Below are positions 46,401 through 59,782 of a stretch of 64,000 nucleotides of DNA, piece after piece. Under the pieces are notes generated by a model. The model did not search any database. It saw nothing but the letters and a program-made list of their open reading frames with translations, and was not told the DNA's origin. Both the position numbers and the translations under genes were made by a program. This stretch comes from Ciona savignyi. Taxonomy: Eukaryota; Chordata; Ascidiacea; Phlebobranchia; Cionidae. How positions within the stretch are numbered: the stretch's first letter is position 1; each line of letters opens with the position of its first letter. Location: positions 951,151-1,015,150 of the forward strand of contig CH003313.1 of assembly GCA_000149265.1 (NCBI GenBank), given 5' to 3'.

Positions 46401-47732
46401 GGGCGCACATTAACTCTGATTGGAAAAATAACCATTGTTAAAGCCCTGTTAATACCACTTCTTACTTACAAAGTTAGCGTACCAGTTTTACTCCCGAAAT
46501 CTTTAATTTCATTACTGAATTCAATGCTTTTTAAATTTGTGTGGGGCTCCAAGTGGGAGCGAATCAAAAGAAGCACTCTATATATAGCCCCGTAAGCAAC
46601 GGTGGGGCTGCCATGATTGACCTGGAAGCATACATTTTAGCTTTGCAGGCAAAATGGTGCAACAGACTGTTAGATGATGAATACCACGCCCCCTGGAAGA
46701 AAATAGAAAAGCTTTATTTTGGACAAGCGACTCTAGCTGCCTTTGTACACTCGAACCTTAGAGATACCTCCGTCGACTTTAAACGATTATTCCCTATACG
46801 CTCTCTTTGCAACACGATACTTAATATTAGACGCCTTTACACTCGTGGGGTCCTTGCTTTTTTAATTTGGGCCGAAAATAGAAGAACCGCACTATCTATG
46901 GCTAAACCCCAAGGTCAAAACTAAAGCCCGCACTTTTTTCATCGAAGAATTTGTACAATCCGGCATCTTTAGTTATTCCCAGTTAATTAACAACTCTAAT
47001 GCCTACCGAAGCTATGGGGATCTAGTCAACGTTTTTTCTATGAGAGAAAATATGGTAGACTACAAACAATACAACAAACTGATACGTTCCATTCCGGAGA
47101 CTTGGGATCAAGCAGAACTTTTAAACTCAAATACAATACAGTGGCCAAACATCAGTGCGGACTTACGAACCCAGTTATTAGAGTTCAAAACTACAAATAC
47201 ATTCTACTACAGAATAATATCGGCCACACACGATGGCGCTATTAAGCAACAGCAGAAATGGAGTAGCTTTCTTGGGCTCTCGATTAACTGGGAAAAAGCA
47301 TACACGAACATATATAAATGCACGCTGGAAACAAAATTACGATCATTTCAAATAAAACTTCACAATCACGGTATTGTAACAAATAGTCTTTTAGTTAAAT
47401 TGGGAATAAAAGACTCAAGCTTGTGTACCTTTTGCAAAAGCGAACCCGAAACCCTTCCCCATGTATTTTACTTTTGTTCCGCTGTGATGTCGTTTTGGAC
47501 TGAAGTTGAAAACTGGATATGTGTTGAATTGCGAAAGCCCCTGAGTTTATCCCCGCAAAATTGCTTTTTTGGTGTAGACAACCATGATCTTATAAATTGT
47601 ATGCTTTTGTGTGCCCGATTTTATATTTATAAATGCAGAATAACAGAAGATAAACCATTACTAAACTTATTTATACGAGACATTGAATACGTACGTATAT
47701 CCGAATTTATAATAGCCAAAAAAAAACAATAA
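43492..47732 (+). pseudogene. LINE ORF2: endonuclease, reverse transcriptase, C-terminal Cys segment
   Basis: It starts 53 bases after ORF1. The endonuclease (from 43492) has 'FASFNVAGLG', 'LLQETHR', 'GGDFNLILNP' and, in the next frame, 'SRIDFFLTS' and 'SDHDVV'; the frame changes near 44033 by loss of one base. The hAT-type insertion follows 'GMFYESLY'; coding resumes as 'DDTSSTIERQN'. The reverse transcriptase carries 'SPGSDGFPAEFYK', 'LIPKGDKD', 'NYRPITLLN', 'ISVDFYKAFD', 'GVRQGDPLSP' and the catalytic 'LLADDTVIF'. Two compensating shifts near 45655-45710 scramble a short RT stretch. Further breaks after 46249 and near 46400 precede the C-terminal 'CTFCKSEPETLPHVFYFC' zinc-like motif (about 47420-47480). 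Confidence 0.88.
44748..45239. mobile_element. hAT-type non-autonomous element inside LINE ORF2
   Basis: Ends are perfect inverted repeats of CAGCGGTTCCCAAACT, the classic CAG-GGTTCC-type hAT terminus. Exact 8-base target duplications GTCTATAC lie at 44740-44747 and 45240-45247. Length is 492 bases. There is no transposase. The GC-rich left end ('gcgccgcggcgccctgggga') recurs inverted and shortened near the right end ('ggcgccgcc'). Removal of the element and one duplication restores the ORF2 frame across the site, so this insertion came after the LINE. Confidence 0.93.
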
Positions 47733-47875
47733 GACAAACCTCCATTTTAAAAAGTGGAGCTCTATTTAATCTCTTTGTTGCTATTCTTTATTTCATTGTT
47801 TTGCTTTCCAATATACTTTTTTTGTGGTAATAATATAGCGCCAATAAAAAAAAAAAAAGTCTCAGAAAATCAGTA

Positions 47876-47975
47876 CAGTCGTGTGGCCGAATGGTTAACG
47901 CGACCGATACATATACCGATTCATATTAAAAAACAGTTCTCGTGACGAGCCCATTATGGGTTCGAAACTTAAATA
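47876..47975 (+). repeat. SINE-B copy 1 downstream of the LINE
   Basis: Head 'gtcgtgtggccgaatggtta' (A-box-like), 'gcgaccgatacatataccga', then 'cgtgacgagcccattatggg', B box 'ggttcgaaact' and tail 'aaataaaaaaaataaaaaaa'. It is about 100 bases, derived from a Ser/Leu-like tRNA by its head. It is flanked by agtctcagaaaatc on both sides. Confidence 0.85.
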
Positions 47976-48004
47976 AAAAAAATAAAAAAAGTCTCAGAAA
48001 ATCG

Positions 48005-48122
48005 ACGGTCGTGTGGCCAAATGGTTAACGCGACCGATACATATACCGACTACAATACAAAAACGGTCCAAGTAACGATCTCATCATGGGTTCGAAACTT
48101 GGCTCGGTTAAAAAAAATAAAA
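48005..48122 (+). repeat. SINE-B copy 2 downstream of the LINE
   Basis: The same family: 'ggtcgtgtggccaaatggtt', 'gcgaccgatacatataccga', 'gtaacgatctcatcatgggt', 'tcgaaacttggctcgg' and an A-rich tail. It lies one target repeat away from copy 1. Confidence 0.85.
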
Positions 48123-51100
48123 TCTTTCAAAGCCTTTAAATTAAAACATTCCAGTCTTTCTACATTTTACCCTAAAATCAACGTGGGTAACTTTATTGGC
48201 TTCTTATTAATTTTAAGTTCAATCCTTTTAGTGTTAGTCTCACCTTAGTAGCACAAGTATCACGTTTTTTGTTTTAAGTTGCCCGAATATAAATTTTGTC
48301 TATCTGTTCTTAAATCTGTTTTATTAAGGTTAAGCAAAAGCTTACGATTCGTATTGGAAAATATTCACGCTGTGATTACATATAAGACCCACAGCATATC
48401 GGTTTTCAAAACCGATTCTTTTTAATATTTTAGGAATTTCTCAGTTTGTACGGTACGCAAAGTAAGGCGCATTACGCACTGCAATTACGTATATCCGTAC
48501 CGCAACGCAGTGGAACCTAAAAACAACCACCCAAACTTCGGAGGTATTTGGCTTTAGATAAGTGTTGACCCAAATATCGTCCCAAAAATACCTAAAAAAA
48601 CAACTAAAAAAATAATACATAAGTTTAACTTGTGATTTTTATAAAGAACAAATTTACATATAGCTATTTAAGTTCAGTTTGATTATTAGAACATTTTTTT
48701 ACTTTGTAACAAACAAATTATATGCATTTAAATATGCTTTACAAGTTTACATCATGTGTTGCAAAACTAAAATTATAAGATTAAAACTAAATTTACATAA
48801 AGAATAATTCGACACTTTATTTAAGTTACATCGTGTTTTCGATTTGAAATAATTAAAATGATTAAATAAAGTCTGGCATTGTTATACCCAATAGTTCGGT
48901 AATGATCACAAAAGCCATGCATAAGCATGACCAATCCAAAAATATTCGAGAAAAAAGATCGTATTCGCTAATAAATAGACATATGGTATCGATAAAGATG
49001 GTATGGTCAAACTATTCTCCATTGAAACAATGTAAACAATTTTTCTTGTTTTGGTTAATGTTTACCAATCTTGCTTGCGGTTAGCTTTGCCCCGCCATCT
49101 TTGGATTATTAAATGTACGACACGATAACATAGAGCTGAATAGTTGTGACAATTATGGTTGTTGGGCTAAATGGTTAACGCGACCGATACACATATACTG
49201 AATTGTATTTAAAAACGGTATTTGTTATGAACTCATCTTATATAGATTTGACACAAACTTTGGTAAAAAAATTGCAGACCTGGATCAGACTATTGCAAAG
49301 TGTACTATGGGCATATAAGTATCGATATAATCCAAAATACCGTTGTTACACTTTTAAGATTAAACTCATGCGAAAAGAATAATATTTCATTAATACGGGC
49401 GTAGCCGCTATACGTTCTCATGACTTTAAGAAACATACTGTTTTGTTGTACAATGTAAGAAAGGACCGATCAGGTGATTTGGTTCTCACATGCCAGCACA
49501 GCAGGATTACCTTGACGAACACAAAGTGAGACCAACGGTCACGAATGCTACTCGTGACTCCTCGTGACTTCTGTTTACTTTTAACTTTCCGGCGTGTATA
49601 ATGTTACCACCAGATTACACGTGGCCTGAACCGTTGTGTCTGTCTGAATCGGACGAATTCTTGTTCTTTAGATCGGTCGTTAAGTAGAAAAGCTATTTTC
49701 TCATTGTCTATTTATATGGTTGTATTTTTCCTTTTAAAAATGATAAGCATTTTATACAATCGTGTAATTTTAATTGTGTCAACTTATGTAAAAATCGGTC
49801 TGTATGTGTCTGTATATTCTATATGTTTAAAGGGGGTGTAGGCCTACTTGTTAAAAATGACTTGTCTCTAGTTACTTCTAGTATAATGTGATATAAATGT
49901 GTTATATAAAATACAAAAACACTGGTAATCGTCCGATCACTTCCCACCTCCCGGGTTACCTAATTATTGCAGGACGTTGTATATCATTGGTGTTCTTTAA
50001 TTTATTACAACCCCTTTAACAAGTGGTTCTAAGCAATGTTAAATCCTTTGAACATCGACATAAGCGACAAGCTAGAGGCCATTTGTGATTCTACAACTAC
50101 TTAACTGAAAGGCGACGCTCTAAACCACCAAGCGTCTTATAGCTGGTATACCAGCAACGACAGAGTATACCAGTCCTTTTTTTTTTAATTTTTAATGTTT
50201 TCTTGGGACTCACCTCACAATACCAAATCAGGTACGGTGCATACAAATACACGTGTATGCAAACGGTTGCTTGCCCGAATGGTTATAGTGACCTATAAAG
50301 ATACCAATTTGTAGAAAATCGGTCTTAGTGACGAAAAACCATCATTGGTTCGAAAGTGTTCAGTAAAAAAATAAACATACATAAATATTTAGCGTACACA
50401 ACTTTAATTAGTAGTACATACCAATGTCTGATCTAATATTGGCAAATTCGCATTAAAACTCATTCGCCTTATACATCAATGCAAAGCAGACAGCGACATG
50501 ATATCTATGTTTATTTTAATTGTCTGGTTATATAAATAGCGTCGTTTTATTCATTTCTAAGAATATGACATGCGTTTGCAAATGAATTCCCCTTATATTA
50601 TGCCATAGACTCATGAAACACACTCATAAATTAGGCCACGTCATTCTTGCAAGTTGTTACTCATTATTGCGATTTGAAGAGTATTGTTACGTCACCGTGA
50701 GATGATCAAATTACGTCACACTTTATTGAAAGCACGCGACCCATACAGATTGGATTCTTAAGTTATTTTTTAAATTATCTGCAACGCTTACGGAACTATG
50801 CTATAAAAGCCAATGCCTGGACATAATCTATACAATATAGAGGTATAGCGATCCTAATCAAAACAAATAAGAAAACTAATTAAGATAGGATTTTTTTAAG
50901 TTTTTGAGCAGAAGAACAGTTTTTCCCCAGTTAGCATTACTGATTTGCGATTTGAAATTAGGCCACAAATATTCGTATCAGGAGTTAAATTTAGTTGTTA
51001 TATTTAAAAATTATTTAAAGAATTAAAATTCTAGGGGAGGAAAGCATTTGTTGTTTTCGCCATTTTTGGGAGGGAGATCAAAGATTCGACAAAGAGTTCA

Positions 51101-53264
51101 ATTTTTAGTAGTGTGGTGGCTGCGTTAAAAAAGATCTAGCCTTATTTTACTGCATTATATACGTTTAGTTATAACCTTACTCCGGCAAAGGTACTATCAC
51201 CCACATTTAAACCTTGACGCTCGACTGTTACCGTATAACCCTCTGAAGTCTAACCTGAACGACAACTTAAACTCTGTCAACATTCTCACAGCATGCTGCA
51301 CAAACCTGGGGTATAAGGTCATTGTTAGATGATAATAAGCACGTCATAGTTTGTTTTTTTTTGTTTTGTTTTTTTTCGAGCCAAGTTTTGAACCCATTAT
51401 AGATTCTTCATTAAGAACATTTTATATAGGAAGCAATATATTAATTGGCCGCGTTAACCATTCGGTTTAGTTGGCGATTCAAAAATTCGAGATTAAAATA
51501 AGGGCATCATGCATATTTACCGCGTGTGGGGACAATGTCCCTTTTTATAGGACTCTTTAGATTTTTAGATTACCCCATGCGTAAAGTCGGGTCGGACTCA
51601 AAACAGTGTATTAGTTATTTTGTCTATTCTTTATGGATTAACAAAATCTAATGAATAAACGTGCTAGGAGCATTTCACAGAAACACAACAGGAGGATGTT
51701 TGGAAATTACCTACTTAGACATGAAACACTGACGACCGATTACCTTGCCGTTATAAGAATATTCTGTTTTTTCACAACGTTCCAAATATAAATTAATTAA
51801 CGACCTAAATGAGTATTTGTATTTGTTAATTTACCAACATGCGTTTGTTTGTCTTTTTGTGACCTACGTGTAGCCTGTAGTTGGAATAAACCCTTCAATG
51901 CGCATGCCTTTAAGGTAATTTAATCCCGGCTCACTAAGTATTCAACAAGCCCGACATTGCCTTTTTATAATATTAACGCACCATATAATTAAGGATGTTC
52001 ATGAACCCAGAGAAGAAAATTGAAAAACAACACGGTGGGTAATTCATGACTATAAGCTGCATAAATCTCATATTTAAATGAATAATAACATAAAGACAAA
52101 AACATGATAATATTAAAAATGTCCGTAAAAATGCGTATGTACAATTGTACATATATGACATCAATATACATACATAACCTGCGTCAATGCCACCTTCATA
52201 TGATCCACGGCATACTTAATGATTTATTTGTAATTATGACAAAAGCGCCTACTGCCTAATAGCTTAATTTAAAAATCACACGTCTCGCTTGGCCAATGAC
52301 GTGTTCAGCGCGGGGGAATAACCTGTTTCGTTTCACCAGTTTGGATGCAGACCGATACATATATATCTATTCATACTGGCGTCGAAGCGTTATGATTGCA
52401 GTTGTAAGGTAACCTAAAGTAAAGCAAATATTCATAAAAAATAAAGGATTACAAGAAATAAAAGGAAAGTTTACAAGTAACATTGAGGATAAATAAACAA
52501 ACAGCGATATTAGTTTATGGAGTATTACAGTAATTTTAGGGGCGGGGACTTCCGCAATCCTTCTAGATTACAAAACCGTAAAATATGCAAAACTTCTCCT
52601 TTATAAAGTAAGTCCTGCTTTATATCATTGGACGTTTAAAAAAAAAATTCTCGGTAATTTGATAGAAACTCCGAGGTGTATCGTAACAATATTTAGGCCA
52701 CTGATTAAATATACAGGCGACATAATACGACTGTTACTTGGCTTTAGAATAACTTTATTTTTTAAGCGAAAGTGGGTTTATTAGAAAAAAGGTGAAAATA
52801 TAATCCTCTTGATCTATAAATCTACCGTTTCCACTAGTCTATAGGGACTGGCGTACAAAGACGTAGTGCTCATATGGATATTTGCATGTTTTAAAGTGCG
52901 TGTGATTAAGGGTCGTTCATTAACTCAAACGACACAGCAGTATGCAATAAATGTGGTAGTAACAAAATATTTAAATTAGGATGGGTATTTTGTTCTTAAA
53001 ATTTATTTCTAATTTTTAACACCCCGACACAGTGTTTGTTAAACTACAAACGTCAGGGCGAGCAGTCTTTTTGTTTTAGCTTGAAGACAGTAATGTATAC
53101 CAACTCTTATATAGTCAGTTTTATACTTCATCAAAACAGGCTTAAATATGTTATTGTAAGGATGTTGAATGCAGAAAAATAAAATATTTTTTTTATTTCG
53201 TAGCCGTTTAGACTGTTGGGTGAAATATATTTGAAGATTGTTTTGAACCTACAAAAACTAAATC
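48123..53264. other. Intergenic interval with scattered SINEs
   Basis: No gene was recognised in about 5 kb. It holds SINE-B copies (plus, near 49155-49265 and 50262-50375; minus, near 51375-51475) and a SINE-A copy (minus, near 49925-50145). A TATA-like CTATAAAAG near 50800 has no identifiable gene after it. A polypyrimidine-AG site at 53203 precedes the MOCOS-like start. Confidence 0.5.
53186..53203 (+). promoter_or_regulatory. Possible spliced-leader acceptor upstream of the MOCOS-like start
   Basis: A T-rich run ending 'ttttatttcgtag' lies about 60 bases before the ATG at 53265, with no matching donor seen nearby. In ascidians many mRNAs receive a spliced leader at such a site. This is inference from position and sequence only. 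Confidence 0.3.
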
Positions 53265-56200
53265 ATGGTGAGTTTGCAACTAAGAACATAATTATATGTC
53301 GCCCGGCAGATTGGTTTTCATGTCCGACTGCTACACAGAAAAATAGCGTTTATTAACGGACCCACGAAGTGTACACATATCAAAAACCATGACCTGGAAA
53401 CAAATCTACATAGAAATAAATCATCCATGTTTTATACTCGAAAGAGACAAATGTAATGGACGTTAACACGGGCACAATCGTTAGATCAACTCGTCGCCAT
53501 TAAAGGAATGCTGGGGCTACGACAGTGTATTGTTTATAAAACTGCCCAAGAACACAGATAAAAAACCAGGAGATGGTTTCTATTTAACCACCTTTTGCCT
53601 AAAACCGATGTCACCTGCAAATATAAATAACCTCTGCTGTGCCATCTTTAATTACTAACCGTGTTTAAATATGTCAAAAATATCTTGATATTAAAATTGC
53701 TATTTGAACAGGGATCGTCGAGTTCAACTTTCAACAAAGTTGACGTCAAACAAACTGGGGGAACTCCTCTACAGATAGTTACGTCATCGCCGTACCCTAG
53801 AAATTTAAAGAAAATTCGAAAACGAGAATTTTCTCATTTAAAGGGTAAAATAAATGGCTAAAGAAGGTATTGGCAATCAATCTGGTTTGAAAGAATTTTT
53901 TGGGAAAATCCCAGAACCTCGTCAAACGGGGAAAGTTCAAGTGTGAATCCTGCAGTGAATGGAAAAACCGTGAGATATTATCTTAGGTGTAATCAATCTT
54001 CAGATTATCTCTCTTCCACCGTCGAGTTGTCGGGGATATTGCAGTGAGTAATATACATGTTCAGGACGGGTTCGGGTGATATCAGCTAAGTGCATTGTCA
54101 ACGGACCCCGCTCTTTGAGCTATCCGACAATCATTTAAGTGGAAGTCAAAGCATTGATCCGTCTATGTGTTTGGAAGGACAAATAACTGAATGAGATGGG
54201 ATACGTAACAAGCAATCACCCGAATCCGGCAGCATTCAAAGCTGTCAGAATTTAAGTGTACTTGCTTGTTAAAGCGGAATTCCCTCATCAAGTTTCGGGT
54301 TTTGAGCAAACAAAACAAATTGCATCTACTGCTTTTTGGAAGGAGTATCGTGGACAAAGGGATTAAATGAAGTAAAGCAAAGAAAATTGCCACAAAAAAT
54401 AAAAACAAAGGCCCACTCAGAAGAGTAATCTTGCGTGTCAAAAGGAAAACATAATTAGTTCCTATACCCATTTTTGAAGATTTTTTTTGTGTATTTGGCA
54501 ACCCACAAATATTTAAAAGTAACCGAACGTTTTGTATATTACCATTATTCTAGTTAAATTTAAATCAGGTCACACTTTTCTGGACTTCGCTGGCTGCTCG
54601 CTTTATTCCAGCCGACAAATCAACGAATATACGCAGTCGTTAAAGAGAAATGTATATGGAAATCCGCACAGTGGAAACCCAAGCAGCGATCTAATGGCTG
54701 CAGAAGTCGAAAAGGTGATGTCATTCGTGATTATTTGTAACTATTAACGATTATTTTTAATCAGCCATGATACATCACGCAGACCTTTACGCTCAATACC
54801 GCGTCTTTTCTTGGCCTGCGGTCTTCGGTATATTCAACATGATTCATATAAGATGCGTCAATTAACATCATACGCATTTAATACGAGCGCATGGCGCATC
54901 GCTACAGACAATACGCAAAATCCTGGTGCCGTAAATAGAGTTGCACCTGCACAATGAACGATTAAGAACGCTGTTGTCATACAAATTCAATACCAGAGCT
55001 GCAAACACTCTGTGTGTAGCACTTGGTTAAACTACATTTAGTCTTTACCTTCAGTGAATTCAAACTCGATTTTAAATTAGAAATTTAGAAAAATCTTTTT
55101 TTTTGAATTTCACACCAATGGAAATCACCGAAGCCCCTAAATTCCATTACGTCACATTCATGCGGGTGATCAACAAGCTATTTTGGGGCAAGCATCTTCC
55201 TAATCGCTTTGTTTAAAATTCTTTCAAGTTTACTATCCAATCCTATAAAAGTTATAAAAGCTTGGTAAATATTCCTAAGTCTAGCCGCTAATTTGCATAT
55301 ATCTTCGCAGTAGTATATCACCTTAGCGGTCGTTTTCCATAAAGGGCCAAATGAAGTTTGTTTGACCTTTCTTTAACTTGGCGAGAAAGTCGGTATTTAC
55401 ATTACTCTCGGTTATTCCGGATGCTAGATTTCCACAAAACAACCAACTATAGTAGACATGATACACTTTTACGCTCAAGCTTTATTTTATATCAAATGCT
55501 GACTAATTATTGCAGGTCAGAAACACTGTTCTTGCATTTTTCAACACAACGTCATCGGAATATTCAATTATTTTCACATCTGGTGCAACTGCTGGATTGA
55601 AGTTGGTGGCGCAATCGTTTGACTGGACTCCAGGTAATAATTTGTATAAGGCTATAATAGGAATATTTAATAAACGCTTATGTATACCGATCGGTTAGTT
55701 CAAATTTGTCAAATGCGTCGTCGTTGTGCATGTATATAGGTAATTTAACCATACAGCACACTGCAATTCAACCATACATTTCACGAGATAATCTGACGCT
55801 TGATTTTGGAAAAATTCTCTCCGTTTTCCTATTTCCGAAGCTTAACCCTTTAGAAACGATAAGACCAAATTTGGCTTTTTTGACATGTGCTCATTCAAAA
55901 TAAAAAATCTCCAAAATTTTTTATCCAAACTGCTAAAGTTTGGTCTCTTTGGAAAGCTATATGATATATCTTTTGAAAAATACAAAAATAAACATAACTT
56001 TGCATTTGAAATTTTTAAGTAAAGTTTAGTTGAATTTTATTACTTTTTTTGGTCTAATTTTGAGGGGGAAGTCTCACAAAGAACGTTTTTTGCTAATACT
56101 ACGCCCAAAATGTGCGTTTTATTTAATGTCTCTATGGCAGTAGAATCAGTTTCGCTTCTTGGGATGTCCCGGATGTGATCTTACCTGTTTTTTTTACATT

Positions 56201-59200
56201 TGGGGGGGGGGGGGGGGGGGGTTAGGAACTTTATAGTTATAGTCGCAATTTGGTTCAAACACTTCATTTATAGTTTATTTCAAAGAAAATTAGTAAGCAA
56301 AAGAAATGTGGACTTTATAGTAATCTAAATTTCTATTCTAACATTTCTTATAATAAAAAAAACGAAAAAAACTTTCGGATGGGTGTACCTGTAACATGAA
56401 ATTAGTGACGTAATATTATTTTAATGACGTCATAAAACCAAAAGTATAATATAATTGTAGGAAATTTGTTTTTGAGTAACTTTGTAAAAGTAAGTTAGAC
56501 TCTATTGTAAACAAACCAAAAACTACAACATTGTATAAGAAAGAATATGACGTGGACGTCAAGATAGTGACGTCATCAAAAAATAAAAATTTTAGAAATT
56601 TTGGAAATTTTATTTCGATCAACTCTAGTGTTGAACATTTTGCTCTAACTATAACACGAGAGGCGCTAGATAACTACAAAGCGGACTCGGTCAAAACACG
56701 CAAACTGCGCAAAAACAATCTCGTTTCTAAAGGGTTAAACATAAATATTTGTATGCCCAGAATATACCCCTGATTTAAAAAAGTTGATTTAAAAGTCATC
56801 CTTTGTACAGTTGTGGTAAAATATCATACAGAACCATGTTTTGGAAAAAGTCTGTCCAGCCGTACACTTCAAGGTTGTGTAAATTCTTCAAGAAAACATT
56901 AGTACGTGGCATATCTAGGCACATGAAACAAAATCATACTTGTTTTTAACTTATATTTCACCAACTTAATAGTTATATGATATCCAGGCAAATCAGTGTA
57001 TGCGTATCTAGAGGACAACCATACATCTGTGGTGGGCATCAGGGAGGCGGCCATTGATAAAGGAGCTCATTCTGTTTGTCTCAGGTTCCCAAAGTATGTC
57101 GTTGTCCAGTTGCTATTACAATGGATAATGTTTATGTATTTGTTTTGTCGCCACCTATACCAACATGGAAAACACGAGAATCGCGTGAAACACATGTTAA
57201 GCACAGTAATTGAAAACATGGCGTATTTGGATCTATATTTATCGAGTGTAAAGCCTGGTCCGAATAATTATCGGATCAGGGCCTAAGATATCGTTTTACA
57301 AAATATTGAGCTATCCATCAACCCAGATTTGACAACGTACATCATTAAATGTTTTCGAAAATATTTTCTGGAAAACCGTTCTTCTGTTAATTGAAATTGT
57401 CTTTCAATTTATATTGGTTAATGTCTAGCCATTTTATTAAGGTTGTAGTAATGTGTATACGGGCATATACTTCTATATTTTCCGTACTTTTGACTTTCTT
57501 TTATGGTAAATCGTTTGGAAGTTCATACACATTCTTATCCTTTCTTTGTCGAGATATCGGCTACTAGAAAAAACAACATATTTATTTTTTTGATGTTTCT
57601 ATTTGACGGGAATTATAAACGTAGTAAACTCAATATACTACTTCCGCATTCAAGATTTATTCAAGATTTATACCGCATTCAAAAGAGCCCATTAACTAGT
57701 ATTACATCATAATTAATACATAGGTCAACAAGAGACATGTCAGACCTAAAGTCCTTCACACCAAGTGTGTTGGAGCCGGGAAACCACCAAGCAGTAAATA
57801 ATAACCACCATCCGCAGTTGAAGTCAGGGGGAAGGTAGAGACAAAGTTATATTGTTGTTTGTGTTATTTACCTTTCTGCTAGACATGAAAACTTTTATTC
57901 CAAACGGTCATATGTTAATGCTTTTAAATTCTACCAGCAAAGGTGACTTATTACAAAAACTAATGTATGTTAATATTAGCAATAAAATTATGTGAAACGT
58001 AAACAGATTTTAAACTTATGTCTTTGTTTGGTATTTTTCAGAAAAGAACTGTCCCATTTATTCGCGTACCCTGCACAAAGCAATTTCTCCGGTCGAAAAT
58101 ATCCATTAAACTGGATCCAAAATGTAAAGAAGGGGACTATTGGAAGTGTTTTAGGTAAGTTTGCCTTTACGATTTTATTTTGCAAATACAATTGAAGTAA
58201 ATGTGTACAAATATACCAACACTTTCCAGGTAATTCAACCGCAGATACAACTTTTACTGACGTCAAATCCACTTGGTTCACACTGGTTGATGCAGCTGCT
58301 TTTGTTACCTCATCACCTCTTGATTTAGGGAAATTCCCAGCAGATTTTGTGGTTTTATCCTTTTACAAGATCTTTGGCTTTCCTACAGGTACGTTATAAA
58401 CAATAATAAACCGAGTTGCGCGTTTAGTTCTTTAGATATTATTATTGTTTCATCCGAATAGTATTGGACGGTAAAAATTTAAAAGAAACTGTCTAGGCCA
58501 CACATTTTTTTAAGCAATGCGAGTCGCATAAACCCGGATTTGTTTCTATTGGTTAATTACCGACATTACGAAAGTTACCAAGAATTACTGTGACACTATG
58601 ATCAGAACCCGTTTAAAAAGTGATACGCTTTCTGCTCACAAATTTCCACCTCGATTTATCTTTTAATGTCAGTATTATGCGAATATATAACTAAATTCAT
58701 CCATCTTCTAGGAATCGGAGCACTGTTGGTACGAAACTCAGCAGCTCGGCAACTGGATAAGGTATACTTCGGAGGTGGCACAACCCGAGTTTATTTACCC
58801 TCGGAAAACTACAGCGTCTTAAAAACGAAACTTCATGAAAAGTAGTGTAACATAACAGTTATATTTTGCAACGGTGTAAATATCTTACAAATGGCATCGT
58901 TTGTACTAACCTAAATGTTTATATTTAACAAAACACATAATGTTGCAAGCTTTCTATAAGCTTACGTATCGATAAGGGCACTTGTGATGCTATTTCTTTT
59001 TTTCTATAAAATTTGCCTAAATACGTAGCTTCAATGTGGGATTTAGTTCCTTTTTAACACATATTGTATTACAAATGATAACATAGCGGTGAAATTAGTC
59101 TAATTTAGATTTCTTGTTCTATTCTTATTGTATGACAAAAAATTAGGTATATTTCTAGATATAATATTCATGTGCAGTTAAGTGTCGCTGTGTCGTATAA

Positions 59201-59750
59201 AAAGCCGCATGGAACTCGTGGTCATTAATATTTTTACCTTAATTGATGTATGAAAATAAAAAATAATATATGTTAACCTATAGATTTGAAGAAGGAACAA
59301 TCGCTTTTCTTGATATTCTTGCACTTAAACATGGCTTCGCGACTATTTCACGCATCACTGGGCACATGGAAAACATAACAAACCACCTCTTCAATCTTAT
59401 TCACTGGTAAGTCCTGTCAAAACTTTTCTGTAATTACGTCTACAATGTTGTGTAAATATATTACCAAAAATTCCATTTTGCCAACAAACTGAAAAACAAT
59501 TTTACTCTTTACACTTCTCTATAATACAACCTTGCCGTGTTGATTTTGCTCTTCAATGTAAATTGCAGCTTTATCACAAGTCAAGCCAAAAAACATGTGA
59601 CACTTATTTTTGTCGAAAATTAACATTTTTATCCAAGTGTTATCGGGTTTACCAACCAGGGAACGGCAACCTGCGCTTTTTCATCCCTCTGATACAGCTC
59701 TTAATTATGGGTCCCATTTGAAAAATTGGGACACATATTGTTTTTGTCCG

Positions 59751-59782
<32 letters not shown>

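Larger units (their letters stand above)
42087..47857 (+). mobile_element. Full-length L1/Tx1-like LINE, decayed, split by a hAT-type element
   Basis: A two-ORF non-LTR retrotransposon ends in an A-rich tail and is flanked by 15-base direct repeats (agtctcagaaaatca) at 42072-42086 and 47858-47872. ORF1 starts only 17 bases inside the left end. ORF2 encodes an apurinic-type endonuclease, reverse transcriptase and a C-terminal Cys-rich segment. A 492-base hAT-type insertion (44748-45239) interrupts ORF2. Several frameshifts and stops show it is no longer active. The clade call rests on ORF order, the endonuclease and the 'LADDT' active-site form; an alignment of the RT was not possible. Confidence 0.88.

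Noticed and set aside
47876-48122. Possible tRNA genes
   Set aside because: The heads have A- and B-box-like motifs, but no cloverleaf with paired acceptor stem closes; A-rich tails and many copies mark SINEs.
50795-50845. TATA-like CTATAAAAG as a gene promoter
   Set aside because: No exon, protein-like frame or donor site follows on that strand within a few hundred bases.
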